DNA from: Synaphobranchus kaupii
Taxonomy: Eukaryota > Chordata > Actinopteri > Anguilliformes > Synaphobranchidae
NCBI GenBank assembly: GCA_029718625.1
Contig: CM056391.1
Location: 6,259,949-6,323,948, forward strand
Length of the DNA: 64,000 nucleotides
Direction of reading: 5' to 3'
Every line of letters begins with the position of its first letter. The first letter of the stretch is position 1. The notes beneath the pieces are model-generated. The model made no database searches. It worked only from the letters and a program-made list of their open reading frames with translations, and was not told the origin of the DNA. The translations under genes and the position numbers were made by a program. Of the stretch, positions 10,822-20,079 are shown piece by piece.

Positions 10822-11151
10822 CCCTGCCAGCAGCAGGTCCAGACCCCCCTGTGGTTATATATGCGAGCCTGGGCCATTCTGTCACTCTCCCCTGCGGTGG
10901 AGAGCCCAGCAGGGATGTGGGGTGGATCTTTAAACAGCGTGGGCGCAGTCAGTGGTACCTCGTGGCCAAACTCCAGGCCGGAGCCCTTTCCCCAGGACGT
11001 GGCTTCCAGGGACGGGTGCAATCCTTCCATGGGGAGAAGCCTGGAAACTACAGCATTGCTATCAGTCCTGTGGTGTACACTTACCTCGGCATTTATCAGT
11101 GCCAATACACGGATGGCACCTTTATTTCAGATGTGACACTCGATATTTTAG
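10822..11151 (+). CDS. Gene 1 exon: V-type Ig domain 1
   Basis: 330 bases, acceptor tcctctcctag region ending at 10,821, donor GTAAGT at 11,152. Numbering full codons from 10,824, the domain has Cys24 (VTLPC), Trp34 (VGWIFK) and Cys93 (IYQCQY), the Ig core, with strand-E/F sequence NYSIAIS that also offers an N-glycosylation sequon. It is about the standard V-set length. It differs clearly from the two Ig exons that follow, so it is not part of their recent duplication. Confidence 0.8.
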
Positions 11152-11270
11152 GTAAGTGCATATCACCTTATTTCCTAGAGATCCACTGAATGATTGTGGT
11201 GCTTGTGGATTTCAGTCTTAGCCCACAAAGGTTTTTTTTTTGACAGTGTATATTATTATTATTACTATTA

Positions 11271-11389
11271 TTAGGGGGATAGGATCATTCCGGTCTCTAG
11301 AAAACCCATAAACCTTACAGTGGACAGCATATGCTGCATCAGGTCCTTTATCTCCCCCAAGCAACATGGTTCAGCTGTTCAAATCCAGT
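11271..11389 (-). repeat. LINE fragment shared by both Ig-exon duplication units
   Basis: Near-identical to 12,706-12,811, the 5' edge of the LINE piece in the second unit. Its presence in both places shows the retroposon was there before the Ig exon duplicated. Confidence 0.75.
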
Positions 11390-11481
11390 ATGTCAGTGAA
11401 TGTTTTGTAAATCTCTCTTTCTCTCGCTCTCTGAAGTTCAAATGGCTTTATTGGCATGAATGAAAATCAATCAATCAAGCA

Positions 11482-11484
11482 GTG

Positions 11485-11568
<84 letters not shown>
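11482..11568. repeat. (CT)n tract forming the polypyrimidine tract of an Ig exon
   Basis: Two CT runs interrupted by 'attccttc', ending directly in the CAG acceptor at 11,567-11,569. The paralogous exon at 13,475 has a much shorter run. Confidence 0.85.
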
Positions 11569-11569
<1 letters not shown>

Positions 11570-11570
<1 letters not shown>

Positions 11571-11890
11571 CCCCTCACATGTTTCCGTAGCGATGGGAAT
11601 GTCCGTCAGTCTTTCTTGCTATGCGAGCATTGGTAGTGGAGCAAGTGCTGTTGATCTGGATATCCTCTGGAAGAAAGGTGAAAAGTTAGTTTACCAGCAC
11701 TATAACAACATCATCACCTACGGACCCGGGTTTGAGAACAGAGTGTCACTTTCCCCAGAACTTGCCCTCCTGGGAAACAATTCTTTAACCGTCAACAAGA
11801 CACAGTTTTCAGATGGAGGTCAATACCAGTGCTTCTTCAACACTCCAAAAGAGAATGGGTATCCCGATTCTGTCAGCCTCACTGTTACAG
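11570..11890 (+). CDS. Gene 1 exon: V-type Ig domain 2
   Basis: 321 bases, phase 1-1, acceptor ...ctctcag at 11,569 and donor GTACAG at 11,891. Full codons give Cys16 (VSLSC), Trp33 (DILWKKGEK) and Cys87 (FSDGGQYQCFF), the V-set signature, with sequons at N69 and N75. The W-K-x-G-E-K-L-V-Y strand C-C' and fenRvsl strand D resemble B7/butyrophilin-type V-sets. Nearly identical to the exon at 13,475. The frame reads on past the donor only as noise. Confidence 0.85.
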
Positions 11891-11931
11891 GTACAGTACT
11901 CTTACAGTTACTGTTACAGTTTTGTAGTAGG

Positions 11932-12238
11932 TGTGTGTAGGGGGCGGAGCAGCCCAGGTGTGTAGGGGGGCGGAGCAGCTCAGGTGAGTAGGGGGGCGGA
12001 GCAGCTCAGGTGTGTAGGGGGGCGGAGCAGCCCAGGTGTGTAGGGGGGCGGAGCAGCTCAGGTGTGTAGGGGGGCGGAGCAGCTCAGGTGTGTAGGGGGG
12101 CGGAGCAGCTCAGGTGTGTAGGGGGGCGGAGCAGCTCAGGTGTGTAGGGGGGTGGAGCAGCCCAGGTGTGTAGGGGGGCGGAGCAGCTCAGGTGTGTAGG
12201 GGGGGCGGAGTAGCCCAGGTGTGTAGGCGCAGCTCAGG
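11932..12238. repeat. Minisatellite, about 27-bp unit (first copy)
   Basis: About 11 units of 'gtgtaggggggcggagcagc' plus 'tcaggt' just after the Ig exon. The same repeat follows the duplicate exon at 13,835-14,030, so it belongs to the duplicated unit. Confidence 0.9.
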
Positions 12239-12239
12239 T

Positions 12240-12811
12240 GTAGATAGGTACTTTATTGATCCTTCACAGGAAATTACTTTGTTACGGCACCTACATCCAC
12301 AGTCAAAACAAGACAACCACTCATAACATAAAGAACAACATCCGTACCTATCCCCAGGAAACCTAACATATGTAATATAATAAAGTACAATAAAAATACA
12401 ATAAGACACAATACAAAATACAATAAAATATTAGGTGTGCAAACGTGCAAAAGGTGCTCTGCAATAAGTTACATAAGAACATTGAACAGTCTGATGGCAG
12501 CTGGTAGGAAAGACTTCCTGCTGTGTTCAGTCCTGCACTGTGGTGGGATCAGCCTGTGGCTGAAGGTGCTCTGCAGAACCACCTGCAAGGCATGGAGAGG
12601 GTGTGTCAGGTTGTTCATAATAGAGTTCAGCTTAAAGAGCATTCTTCTCTCTGCCACCTGCTCAATCGTGTCCATTCCAGCACCAATGATGGAGCTTGCC
12701 TTTTTGATCATTCCGGTCTCTAGAAAACCCATAAACCTTACAGTGGACAGCATATGCTGCATCAGGTCCTTTATCTCCCCCAAGCAACATGGTTCAGCTG
12801 TTCAAATCCAG
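12240..12811 (-). mobile_element. 3' end of a LINE (Rex1/Tx1-like), with C-terminal coding relic
   Basis: On the minus strand a frame at 12,469-12,783 reads GAGMDTIEQVAERRMLFKLN...HPLHALQ...RKSFLPAAIRLFN, the C-terminal tail typical of fish non-LTR LINE polyproteins, followed by a 3' UTR ending ...GGATCAATAAAGTACCTATC at 12,240. The class within LINEs is uncertain. Confidence 0.6.
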
Positions 12812-12813
12812 TA

Positions 12814-13319
12814 AGTGTCGTGTCTTTTTTCTCTTAGAAGAATTCTCTCAGAGACAGGAGCGTGCCATTTTCGTACAAACTTTATTAGTGATTAACAAAT
12901 CCTATCTTATAATGTCCGATGGCCAATCGCCTGCTGCATACAATGATACCTCCTTAATATATGCATTACTTCAGCTTAATTAGCAATCATAAAAATGTCT
13001 ATAGCATATTGATGTGCACATCTGGTTATCCTTATCTGGGTATCTTCTCAGTCCTACCCTTAACTGCTTACTTAAGGAATTCCCTGACCTTCTGTCACAC
13101 AGATCATTACATGATTTGTTTTCTCAGTTTTATCACCAACTGCCCACCAAAATACTCCCTTGACCTTCAATCCCACAGGTCAATTCATCCGGTGCTTGGC
13201 TGCACTTTTTCTCCTTCAGACACACATTCATATAAGCCTGCTTATGCACCAATTCCTTTTATATGTATATATACTCATTACAGAGTCCCACACTATTCTA
13301 ACAGAAGTTTTCCTATATA
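12814..13319 (-). mobile_element. Candidate solo LTR inserted in the second Ig unit
   Basis: Comparison with the first unit (…atccagta|tgtcagtgaatg at 11,383-11,400) shows that 12,812-13,319 is an insertion. On the minus strand it has a TATATACATATAAAA box and, downstream, an AATAAAG signal, in the order expected in an LTR. The plus-strand left edge TGTCGTG... and an internal ...TCTAACA at about 13,300 could be the TG/CA ends; no clean target duplication was found. Confidence 0.4.
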
Positions 13320-13474
13320 AGTCAGTGAATGTTTTGTAAATCTCTCTCTCTCTCTCAACATTACAAAGTATTATTATGTACACCATGTTTTCAGCACGCT
13401 GATCTTGATGTTACCCATTAAAGTATTTTAAAAAATCCCCCCCAAAAAAAAAAATCTCTCTCTCTCTCTCTCAG

Positions 13475-13795
13475 TCCCCTCACATGTTTCCGTAGCGATG
13501 GGAATGTCCGTCAGTCTTCCGTGCTATGCGAGCATTGGTGGAGGAGCAAGTGCTGTTGATCTGGATATTCTCTGGAAGAAAGGTGAAAAGTTAGTTTACC
13601 AGCTCTATAACAACATCATCACCTACGGACCCGGGTTCGAGAACAGAGTGTCACTTTCCCCAGAACTTGCCCTCCTGGGAAACAATTCTTTAACCGTCAA
13701 CAAGACACAGTTTTCAGATGAAGGTGAATACCAGTGCTTCTTCAACACCCCCAGAGAGAATGGGTACCCCGATTCTGTCACCCTCACTGTTACAG
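13475..13795 (+). CDS. Gene 1 exon: V-type Ig domain 3 (duplicate of domain 2)
   Basis: 321 bases, phase 1-1, acceptor ctctctcag ending 13,474, donor GTAAAG at 13,796. Same length as the exon at 11,570 with 14 base differences and no indels counted by eye; nine differences fall in changes of 7 amino acids and five are silent. The Cys/Trp/Cys core and both sequons are retained. The donor is closer to consensus than that of its twin. Confidence 0.85.
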
Positions 13796-13834
13796 GTAAA
13801 GTACTCTTTAAATCTTTTCAGTTTTGTAGGAGGT

Positions 13835-14030
13835 GTGTGTAGGGGGCGGAGCAGCCCAGGTGTGTAGGGGGGCGGAGCAGCTCAGGTGAGTAGAGGGCGG
13901 AGCAGCTCAGGTGTGTAGGGGGGCGGAGCAGCTCAGGTGTTTAGGGGGACGGAGCAGCTCAGGTGTGTAGGGGGGCGGAGCAGCCCAGGTGTGTAGGGAG
14001 GGCGGAGCAGCCCAGGTGTGTAGGGGGGTT
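13835..14030. repeat. Minisatellite, about 27-bp unit (second copy)
   Basis: About 7 units of the same 'gtgtaggggggcggagcagc' repeat that follows exon 11,570-11,890. Fewer copies and more variants here. Confidence 0.9.
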
Positions 14031-14880
14031 GCTAGTGATAACATTGGCAAGCAAGCTAGCTAACGTTAGCCAGCTAGATGTAACTTAGCTCGCATAGCAA
14101 TAGCAATCAAGTAGCTCCTAAGCAACATCTCACCCATTCCAAGCTAACGTCAGCATCAGGAACGTCAGAATATAGTTCACATGCTTTGCAGTAATGTTAC
14201 GTTACCTGTCCAATAAGAAGAACACCAGTCTTGATCCCCAACAACAAATGTAACGTTAGGTCTCTCCATGGCTGGAATGCCCGGCTGATGTTTACATTTC
14301 CATTTTGACTGTAAAAAAAACAAAAACATTATACCATGCGTGTATGCGAAACGGGACGACCACAGCAGTAGCCTAATCTACAGAACCGGACAGTAAACGC
14401 CATGTAAACATTGCTATGGTGATTTGTCTGGATAGTTTTCTTATTTTTGAAAGGCGCTTGGTACTTTAAAATCATTTGATGAGAAAACAAGAGCATATCC
14501 GGTTTGTCCCTGAGAAAAAAAAAAGCTGAGAAAATTGATGTTTTGGCAGAATGTTCCGTCAGCAGTTTGGTATGCGGTATTCAACGCTGCCATCTCATTG
14601 AAAAACATGGAACATCTGGTTTGCCGTCAAGTGCATACTGCTACCATGTGAACGCAGCAGCCAACCAGAAAGAGGGAAGGCACTCCTTCATTTTACCGGC
14701 AAATCCCACCCGAATTCTTTACATAAAAGTCAGCCCATAGGCTCTTATACGCAATGGAGGAAGCCGGGAAGGTCTCATTTTTTAAGTTACGTTAAAATCT
14801 GTTCATACATTGGCAATTGAAAGTGATTCATGCTGGTAAAAATCTTACATATAGCCCCTTTAAATTAGCATCTTACATAT
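14031..14880. other. Intron sequence with MITE-like end
   Basis: Rich in 'gctagcta/acgttagc' motifs near 14,050-14,110. At 14,848-14,892 the block 'tcttacatatagcccctttaa' type end occurs twice in tandem; TTAA at its edge suggests a piggyBac-like MITE end, but the opposite end was not found. Confidence 0.35.
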
Positions 14881-15337
14881 AGCCCCTTTAAAGCCCTTTA
14901 TACCTGAACAGATCTATAATAAACACCTGTAAGAGGGTCCAGGGGTCTCCCAAGTTCATGGGACTCTGATATACTGAGTACAGCAGCAACAGCAACAATT
15001 AATTACTGACACCAAGACCACTGATCAGAGGACAGATCTTTAACTCTGATCGGGAAGGAGAGTTTCATACAAACGGCTTTAGGAACAACATTCAGAAATG
15101 CTGAAATAAATAGATATCACAGCCATGTGAAAGTGTTACACTATAACTAGGAGGCTAAATGTGAGTATATTTCTGATTCTATTTTTGTAAAATAAAACAG
15201 ACATAGAATTTCTATACTGTAATGTGATTATATGCAATGTTTATTTGTATCATATTTGTGTTTATAACTGTTCTAATCCGTTATTATCTCTCTCTTTCAC
15301 ATATGTTCTTGGAAATACTTTTGACCGCTGTGCCTAG

Positions 15338-15346
15338 ATGACTATG
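15338..15346 (+). CDS. Gene 1 microexon (9 bases)
   Basis: ATGACTATG between acceptor tgtgcctag and donor GTAAGTTA. In phase 1 it adds Asp-Asp-Tyr to the hinge between the last V domain and the C2 domain. The position, length and splice sites are conserved in gene 2 (53,814-53,822) while three of its nine bases differ, which argues for a real exon. Confidence 0.65.
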
Positions 15347-15431
15347 GTAAGTTACAGAGCAACACTATAATGTTCTCATGCCCTGCGGATAGGATTAATA
15401 CTCACCATAGCTGTTAAATTGCTCTCATTAG

Positions 15432-15716
15432 AGTCAGTAATGATATTCTCATGGCAGCAGACTCTGGGTTTGATAACTGGGTCTCATAATGAATACCCCT
15501 GCACTATACTGTGCACTGTGGAGAGAGGGACAGGAGTGACCTTGTCCTGGTACAGAGAGGGTGAGGAGAGGCCCTTTGTCACCTCACCTGTACACAGTGC
15601 CCCACATCTGGATATGACTCAGACTGTGGATAAGGGCGGCATCTACACCTGTGAGGTGAAAAACTCTGTCAGTAATGAGACATCAGTCTCAATCACTGTG
15701 GGGGGCCACTGCAAAG
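15432..15716 (+). CDS. Gene 1 exon: C2-type Ig domain
   Basis: The core NEYPCTILCTVERGTGVTLS, WYREGEER and GGIYTCEVKN with a distal GHC gives four cysteines, the two-disulfide C2-set pattern of CD2/SLAM receptors. Donor GTGAGA at 15,717 is phase 1. The start is uncertain: the original acceptor region seen in gene 2 has been replaced here, and I chose the AG at 15,430-15,431 (gctctcattag) because it alone restores phase 1. Compared with gene 2, the first half is nearly identical, but the stretch after EERP (about 17 residues) is rewritten. Confidence 0.7.
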
Positions 15717-16512
15717 GTGAGATTACTGCACATCATTCACACCTGCTCACACCTATGCACATCCATGCACACCCATGCACACCTATGCACATAAGGGGAG
15801 AAAAAGGCTGTAACATGAGAAATGTCTTGTGGTTTATTTTTGTGTTTTATGCGGAAGGATGATTGTATTAATTCTGTAATATGTGCATCTAGTGTTACAT
15901 CACATGATGTTCAGTTACCTTCCTGATTTCTGAAATTGAACCTTGACCTCCTGTTTTCTCTGAATGGCTGCTCTTTTGACTCCAAAATTCACACTAAAAC
16001 GATTCTTCCCAAAGAGAATCAAATCTAGACTTACTGGTGTGTGTTCTTACCAAAGCCAGCTAATGGATGTTGTCTGTAATAAAACACACATGCCCCTGTG
16101 TGAACTCACTGTGGCTGCCAGACTGATGACTCAGAGAGGCTGTAAAGCTTGGTGAGGTCACATGACATCTGTTCTGGAAGAAAGTGTTCCCACACAAGCT
16201 ATAATCACATTTAGTCAAATAAAAATTATTTTCATAATACAGTTTGTAGATGAGGTTGTCTCAGAATAACAAAGTATAAAATGATTTTGTGTTCATGTGC
16301 TCAATATGTCACACCCGCCTGGGTGAAGCGGCCATATTGCATCAGAACACAAATATTTGAAGGTGAGAGGGAAGGGATTAATTTGGCATACTTACTATTT
16401 ATGAAAAATATTATTAACAGTATAAATTCCCAAAATTACCTCAAAAGTTAGAAAATTACCTCAAAATTCTTCAAAAAAGGAAATTTTCCTGGAAATTTAT
16501 AACCATAACTGC
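15717..16512. other. Intron, conserved with gene 2
   Basis: Matches 54,669-55,180 closely, then diverges. No exon signals were seen. Contains short 'cacctatgcacatccatgca' style repeats near 15,750-15,790. Confidence 0.5.
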
Positions 16513-16730
16513 AGGTACAGTTCCATTGGCTGTAGGTGTGTCTGTATTGCAGTTCCATTGGCTGTAGGTGTGTCTGTACTGCAGTTACATTGGCTGTAGG
16601 TGTGTCAGTACTGCAGTTCCATTGGCTGTAGGTGTGTCAGTACTGCAGTTACATTGGCTGTAGGTGTGTCTGTACTGCAGTTACATTGGCTGTAGGTGTG
16701 TCTGTACTGCAGTTACATTGGCTCCTCCTC
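16513..16730. repeat. Intron minisatellite, 32-bp unit
   Basis: About 7 units of 'gcagttccattggctgtagg' followed by 'tgtgtctgtact'. The same array is in gene 2 at 55,738-56,045 with about 10 units. Confidence 0.9.
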
Positions 16731-17148
16731 TGGACGGAGGGTGAAATTTACTGGAATCTCAGTGTGATTTATGGTGTTTTCACTGACTAAGTGTCCAGTG
16801 CAGGATCCATATCTAATCACCTGCATATAGTGAATTACCTCAGTAATCCTGTGGCAGTGGCTTAATGAGCAGACTAGAAAGACACATTACAGCTAAAACC
16901 TCATTTTGTTTTTGGGGAATAGGAACAGGTGATTCATTGGTACCTTTAACATCAGTATTAATATAAATAAGTATAACTATTAGCCAGAAAGCACAGCCAT
17001 GTGTAACACTCATGCAGTAGCCAGTACAGTGACCATGAAGGCTGTTGTTTCTATTTCACATCAAACCAACTCTCTCTTCAGCTCTCTTTCAAATCTACAC
17101 TCAGTGTAGACACTGTGTGTTTACCAGGGTGTCAATCTGATTACTTCT

Positions 17149-17813
17149 TAAGCCTAGTGACCAGACGCGTTTCGGCTGCGTTTTGTAGACGTCCTTCTCT
17201 CGGAACAGAAACGCTCTTATTTTAATCTATGCAGCTGTCTGCACCGGCTCCATGCAGGCTCGCGTCTCAGCTCCGTCTCACGAGCGTAAAGCGACCTGAA
17301 GCGTTTATTTACGCTTCAAGTCTATTTTTTCGACAATACGTAAAATGCAAGGTTGATGCCAAATAAAAAGGCACTTAATACATATCAAACTTCGGGTTGT
17401 TGTCATTTTATCATTGTAATCATTAAACTTTTATCATATTAGATTATTATCTGAACTTGTTCTTTGTTTTCATTATTTCCGATGGCATGTTTTCTCCTGG
17501 TTTATTTATTGATTCTGTATTGTGTAATCAGTTCTGAAAAGTGGTATACAAATAAAGTTATTATTATTGTATATCTTTATCAGAGGCTATATGATTATCT
17601 GGGGGAAACATTGTTTGTGGTTCATCATCTAGTGGTCAAAACACACCTCTTTAGCACCAAGTTTGCTGAAAGCAGCAACCTGAACGCAAGGGTCTGTGGG
17701 TATGCTGTATTGTATCGCTTCAGGAAGTGAACGCTGTCGTCACGCGAGCGCGACGCTCATGTGACGCTGACGTGACGCTGACGTGACGGCTGTGGTCTAG
17801 ACTAGGCGTTAAT
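17149..17813. mobile_element. DNA transposon insertion flanked by TTAA
   Basis: Gene 2 has the empty site (attacttcgtaatctaat, 56,463-56,480); here the same text is split by about 660 bases. The insert has imperfect inverted ends (gcctagtgaccagac ... gtctagactaggcg) and TTAA on both sides. TTAA fits piggyBac; a TTA duplication fitting PIF/Harbinger cannot be excluded. No transposase. An inner 'gtatacaaataaagttatta' resembles a LINE 3' end. Confidence 0.7.
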
Positions 17814-18202
17814 CTAATATATATGTTGTATTGTAATGTTAGAAGGGGCCATTTTGGGACCCCCTAAGAAACAGTCAACGTTAAAATATATCAGCAGCTG
17901 TTCTAATTATGGATTTCTTGTGTTTATTATACCATCATGTGACCCTGGACCGGCTTCTATTGGACCAATCGCAGCTCCGTCCGATAAAAACTCCCATAAT
18001 CCCTGTCTGCCCACACCTACACACTGGAGTCTCTGTGCTTTTTACACACAGTATATTGTATGAGGAGGTTTTGAATATGTTGTTTTAACATAATTTGAAT
18101 GCACAGATTTGCTCTCTGACACTTTCTCTGTCAGAAAACAGAATAAATGGTGATCTTGTGCCCCTTTTGCCAGTTTTTAAAAGTGTTTTTTTCTCTCCTC
18201 AG

Positions 18203-18277
18203 GTTCCAACACAGGGATGATTGTTGGCATTGTCGTCTTTTTGCTCTTTATTTTAATTGTTGCGGTTCTGCTTTGGC
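18203..18277 (+). CDS. Gene 1 exon: transmembrane segment
   Basis: 75 bases, phase 1-1, acceptor tctctcctcag and donor GTAAGT at 18,278. Reads SNTGMIVGIVVFLLFILIVA then VLLWR, a single membrane-spanning helix of about 21 residues closed by an Arg. The first residues GMIVGIV are identical to gene 2's transmembrane exon. No following cytoplasmic exon was identified downstream. Confidence 0.8.
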
Positions 18278-18374
18278 GTAAGTATCGATCACGCTGCTTT
18301 CAGCTCTATCAGTATTAAACACACATTTCCTCAGTGTTTCAGAAACAGGAACAGGATTCTGTGTGAGTGCAGGT

Positions 18375-18550
18375 GGCCAATAGGATCAGAGTTTATCTGA
18401 GTGCAGGTGACCAATAGGATCAGAGTTTATCTGAGTGCAGGTGAACAATAGGATCAGAGTTTATCTGAGTGCAGGTGACCAATAGGATCAGAGTTTATCT
18501 GAGTGCAGGTGGCCAATAGGATCAGAGTTTATCAGAGTGCAGGTGGCCAA
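18375..18550. repeat. Minisatellite, about 33-bp unit
   Basis: About 5 units of 'gtgaccaataggatcagag' plus 'tttatctgagtgcag'. A three-unit counterpart follows the gene 2 transmembrane exon at 58,570-58,685. Confidence 0.85.
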
Positions 18551-18634
18551 TAGCAAACAATCAGATTGATTCACCACCAGATTACCCATAATCCATCTTC
18601 TTAATTCTCAGGTGCAGGCAGAGTTAGAATGAGT

Positions 18635-18935
18635 CAAAGTTGTCAAAGTTCTGACCCTGGCCTACACTGCAGCCAATAGGACAGGCCCCGCCTACCTGCA
18701 GGACTTAATCCAGCTCTATGTTCCTGCTCGACCACTTCGCTCTTCTACAGCAGGGCGACTCGCACTCCCCCCCCCCCCTCTGTGTCAACGGCTCTCGCTC
18801 GTCCCGACTGAGGAGCTTTTGCACCCTAGCTCCTCAGTGGTGAAACAAACTCCCCATTCCCCTACGTTCTACTCCAACCCTGCCTGCGTTCCGTCATAGC
18901 CTGAACACACCTCTTCAGACTCCACCTTGCCTGGA
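18635..18935 (+). mobile_element. L2 LINE fragment (3' coding region)
   Basis: Encodes, with frameshifts, the L2 C-terminal region (TLAYTAANRTGPAYLQDLI, a YVPARPLRSSTAGRLALPP-like stretch with a poly-C interruption). It is in opposite orientation to the related fragment at 19,104-19,990, so the two form a large imperfect inverted repeat. Confidence 0.8.
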
Positions 18936-19103
18936 TGTTGCCACAATCCCAAATGTAGACCCCTGGCCCACCTGGATGTGAGACCTAGGACCCTGGTCCA
19001 CTCCTCTTCAGACAGAGTCTTGGACTGTACCCACCGCCCTCCTCCACCCATGGACCTTCATCTGGAAAACAGGTTCACCGTTCTGGACGAGTGGGAGAAC
19101 CGC

Positions 19104-19990
19104 TCCATTACATTACATTACATTTATTTAGCAGACGCTTTTATCCAAAGCGACGTACAGTAAGTGCGTACAGAGACATCATCATCATTACAGAACAGAC
19201 AAGGCAAAGCACATCCTTTGCATAATGTAGCAGCTATCCCTAGCAATGAACGTTGACTGTAGTTCACAGTAAGCTGTGGGCAAATCAGCAACACCACACT
19301 TCCATTCCAAATACTATTATAAACTATACTATTATAAACCATTCCAAATACTATTATAAACTATAATAAACAGACAGGAAAACACAGGGAACAGGGAACT
19401 GATATTCCTAGGTGAGGATATCAGTCAAGGTGGAGTCTGAAGAGGTGTGTCTTCAGGCCTCGACGGAATGCAGGCAGGGTTGGAGTAAAACGTAGGGGAA
19501 TGGGAAATTCATTCCACCACTGAGGAGCTAATGTGGAAAAACTCTGCAGTCGGGACAAGCGAGAGCCTTTGACACGGAGGGGGGGAAGTGCCAGTCGCCC
19601 TGCTGTAGAAGAGCGAAGTGGTCGAGCAGGAACATAGTTCTGGATTAAGTCCTGCAGGTAGGCGGGGCCTGTCCTATTGGCTGCAGTGTAGGCCAGGGTC
19701 AGAACTTTGAACCTGATCCTGGCTGCAACTGGCAGCCAGTGGAGAGACCTCAGCAGGGGGGTTACATGGGAAAATTTCGGGAGGTTGAACACAAGCCGGG
19801 CAGCTGCATTCTGGATGAGTTGAAGAGGCAGAATGGCGCAGGCCGGTAGGCTTGCGAGCAGGGAGTTGCAGTAGTCCAGGCATGAGGTGACCATGGTCTG
19901 GACAAGAAGCTGGGTGGAGTAGGTGGTCAGGTACGGTCGAATCCTCCTGATGTTGTACAGGAGGAACCTGCAGGACCGTGCCGTCGCTCC
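19104..19990 (-). mobile_element. L2 LINE fragment, 3' end
   Basis: The 3' tail is at 19,104 (plus-strand 'cattacattacattta...agcagacgcttttatcc'). The open frame 19,421-19,894 reads VTSCLDYCNSLLASLPACA, RLVFNLPKFSHVTPLL, LHWLPVAARIRFK and ends FRRGLKTHLFRLHLD, the complete C-terminus of an L2 polyprotein. Broken off upstream at about 19,990. Confidence 0.9.
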
Positions 19991-20079
19991 CTGGCCAGGT
20001 GCCCTGATGTCCCATCATCCTCTACACTGGCTAGGCCCCCGTCTCCATGTACATCCTCCACGGCTATGACCAGACCGGC

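Larger units (their letters stand above)
10822..18277 (+). other. Gene 1: Ig-superfamily receptor, SLAM/CD2-like 3' half (partial gene model)
   Basis: Six exons with GT/AG borders, all phase 1 at both ends: V-type Ig (10,822-11,151), V-type Ig (11,570-11,890), V-type Ig (13,475-13,795), microexon (15,338-15,346), C2-type Ig (15,432-15,716) and transmembrane (18,203-18,277). Joined, they keep one frame. No signal-peptide exon, cytoplasmic exon or stop codon was found. The microexon, C2 and transmembrane exons are paralogous to gene 2, whereas the V exons are not alike. The V domains have normal cysteines, unlike CD2/SLAM N-terminal domains. It could be a receptor with exons outside the window, an exon-shuffled gene, or a fragment cut off at the LINE-rich 18.6 kb. 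Confidence 0.6.
14885..18600 (+). repeat. Paralogous block 1 (copy of 50,430-58,680)
   Basis: From 'tctataataaacacctgtaa' onward, exons and intron text match block 2 of gene 2 in the same order, with lineage-specific insertions in each copy. It includes the microexon, C2 and transmembrane exons, their flanking introns, and the intron minisatellite. Confidence 0.85.
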
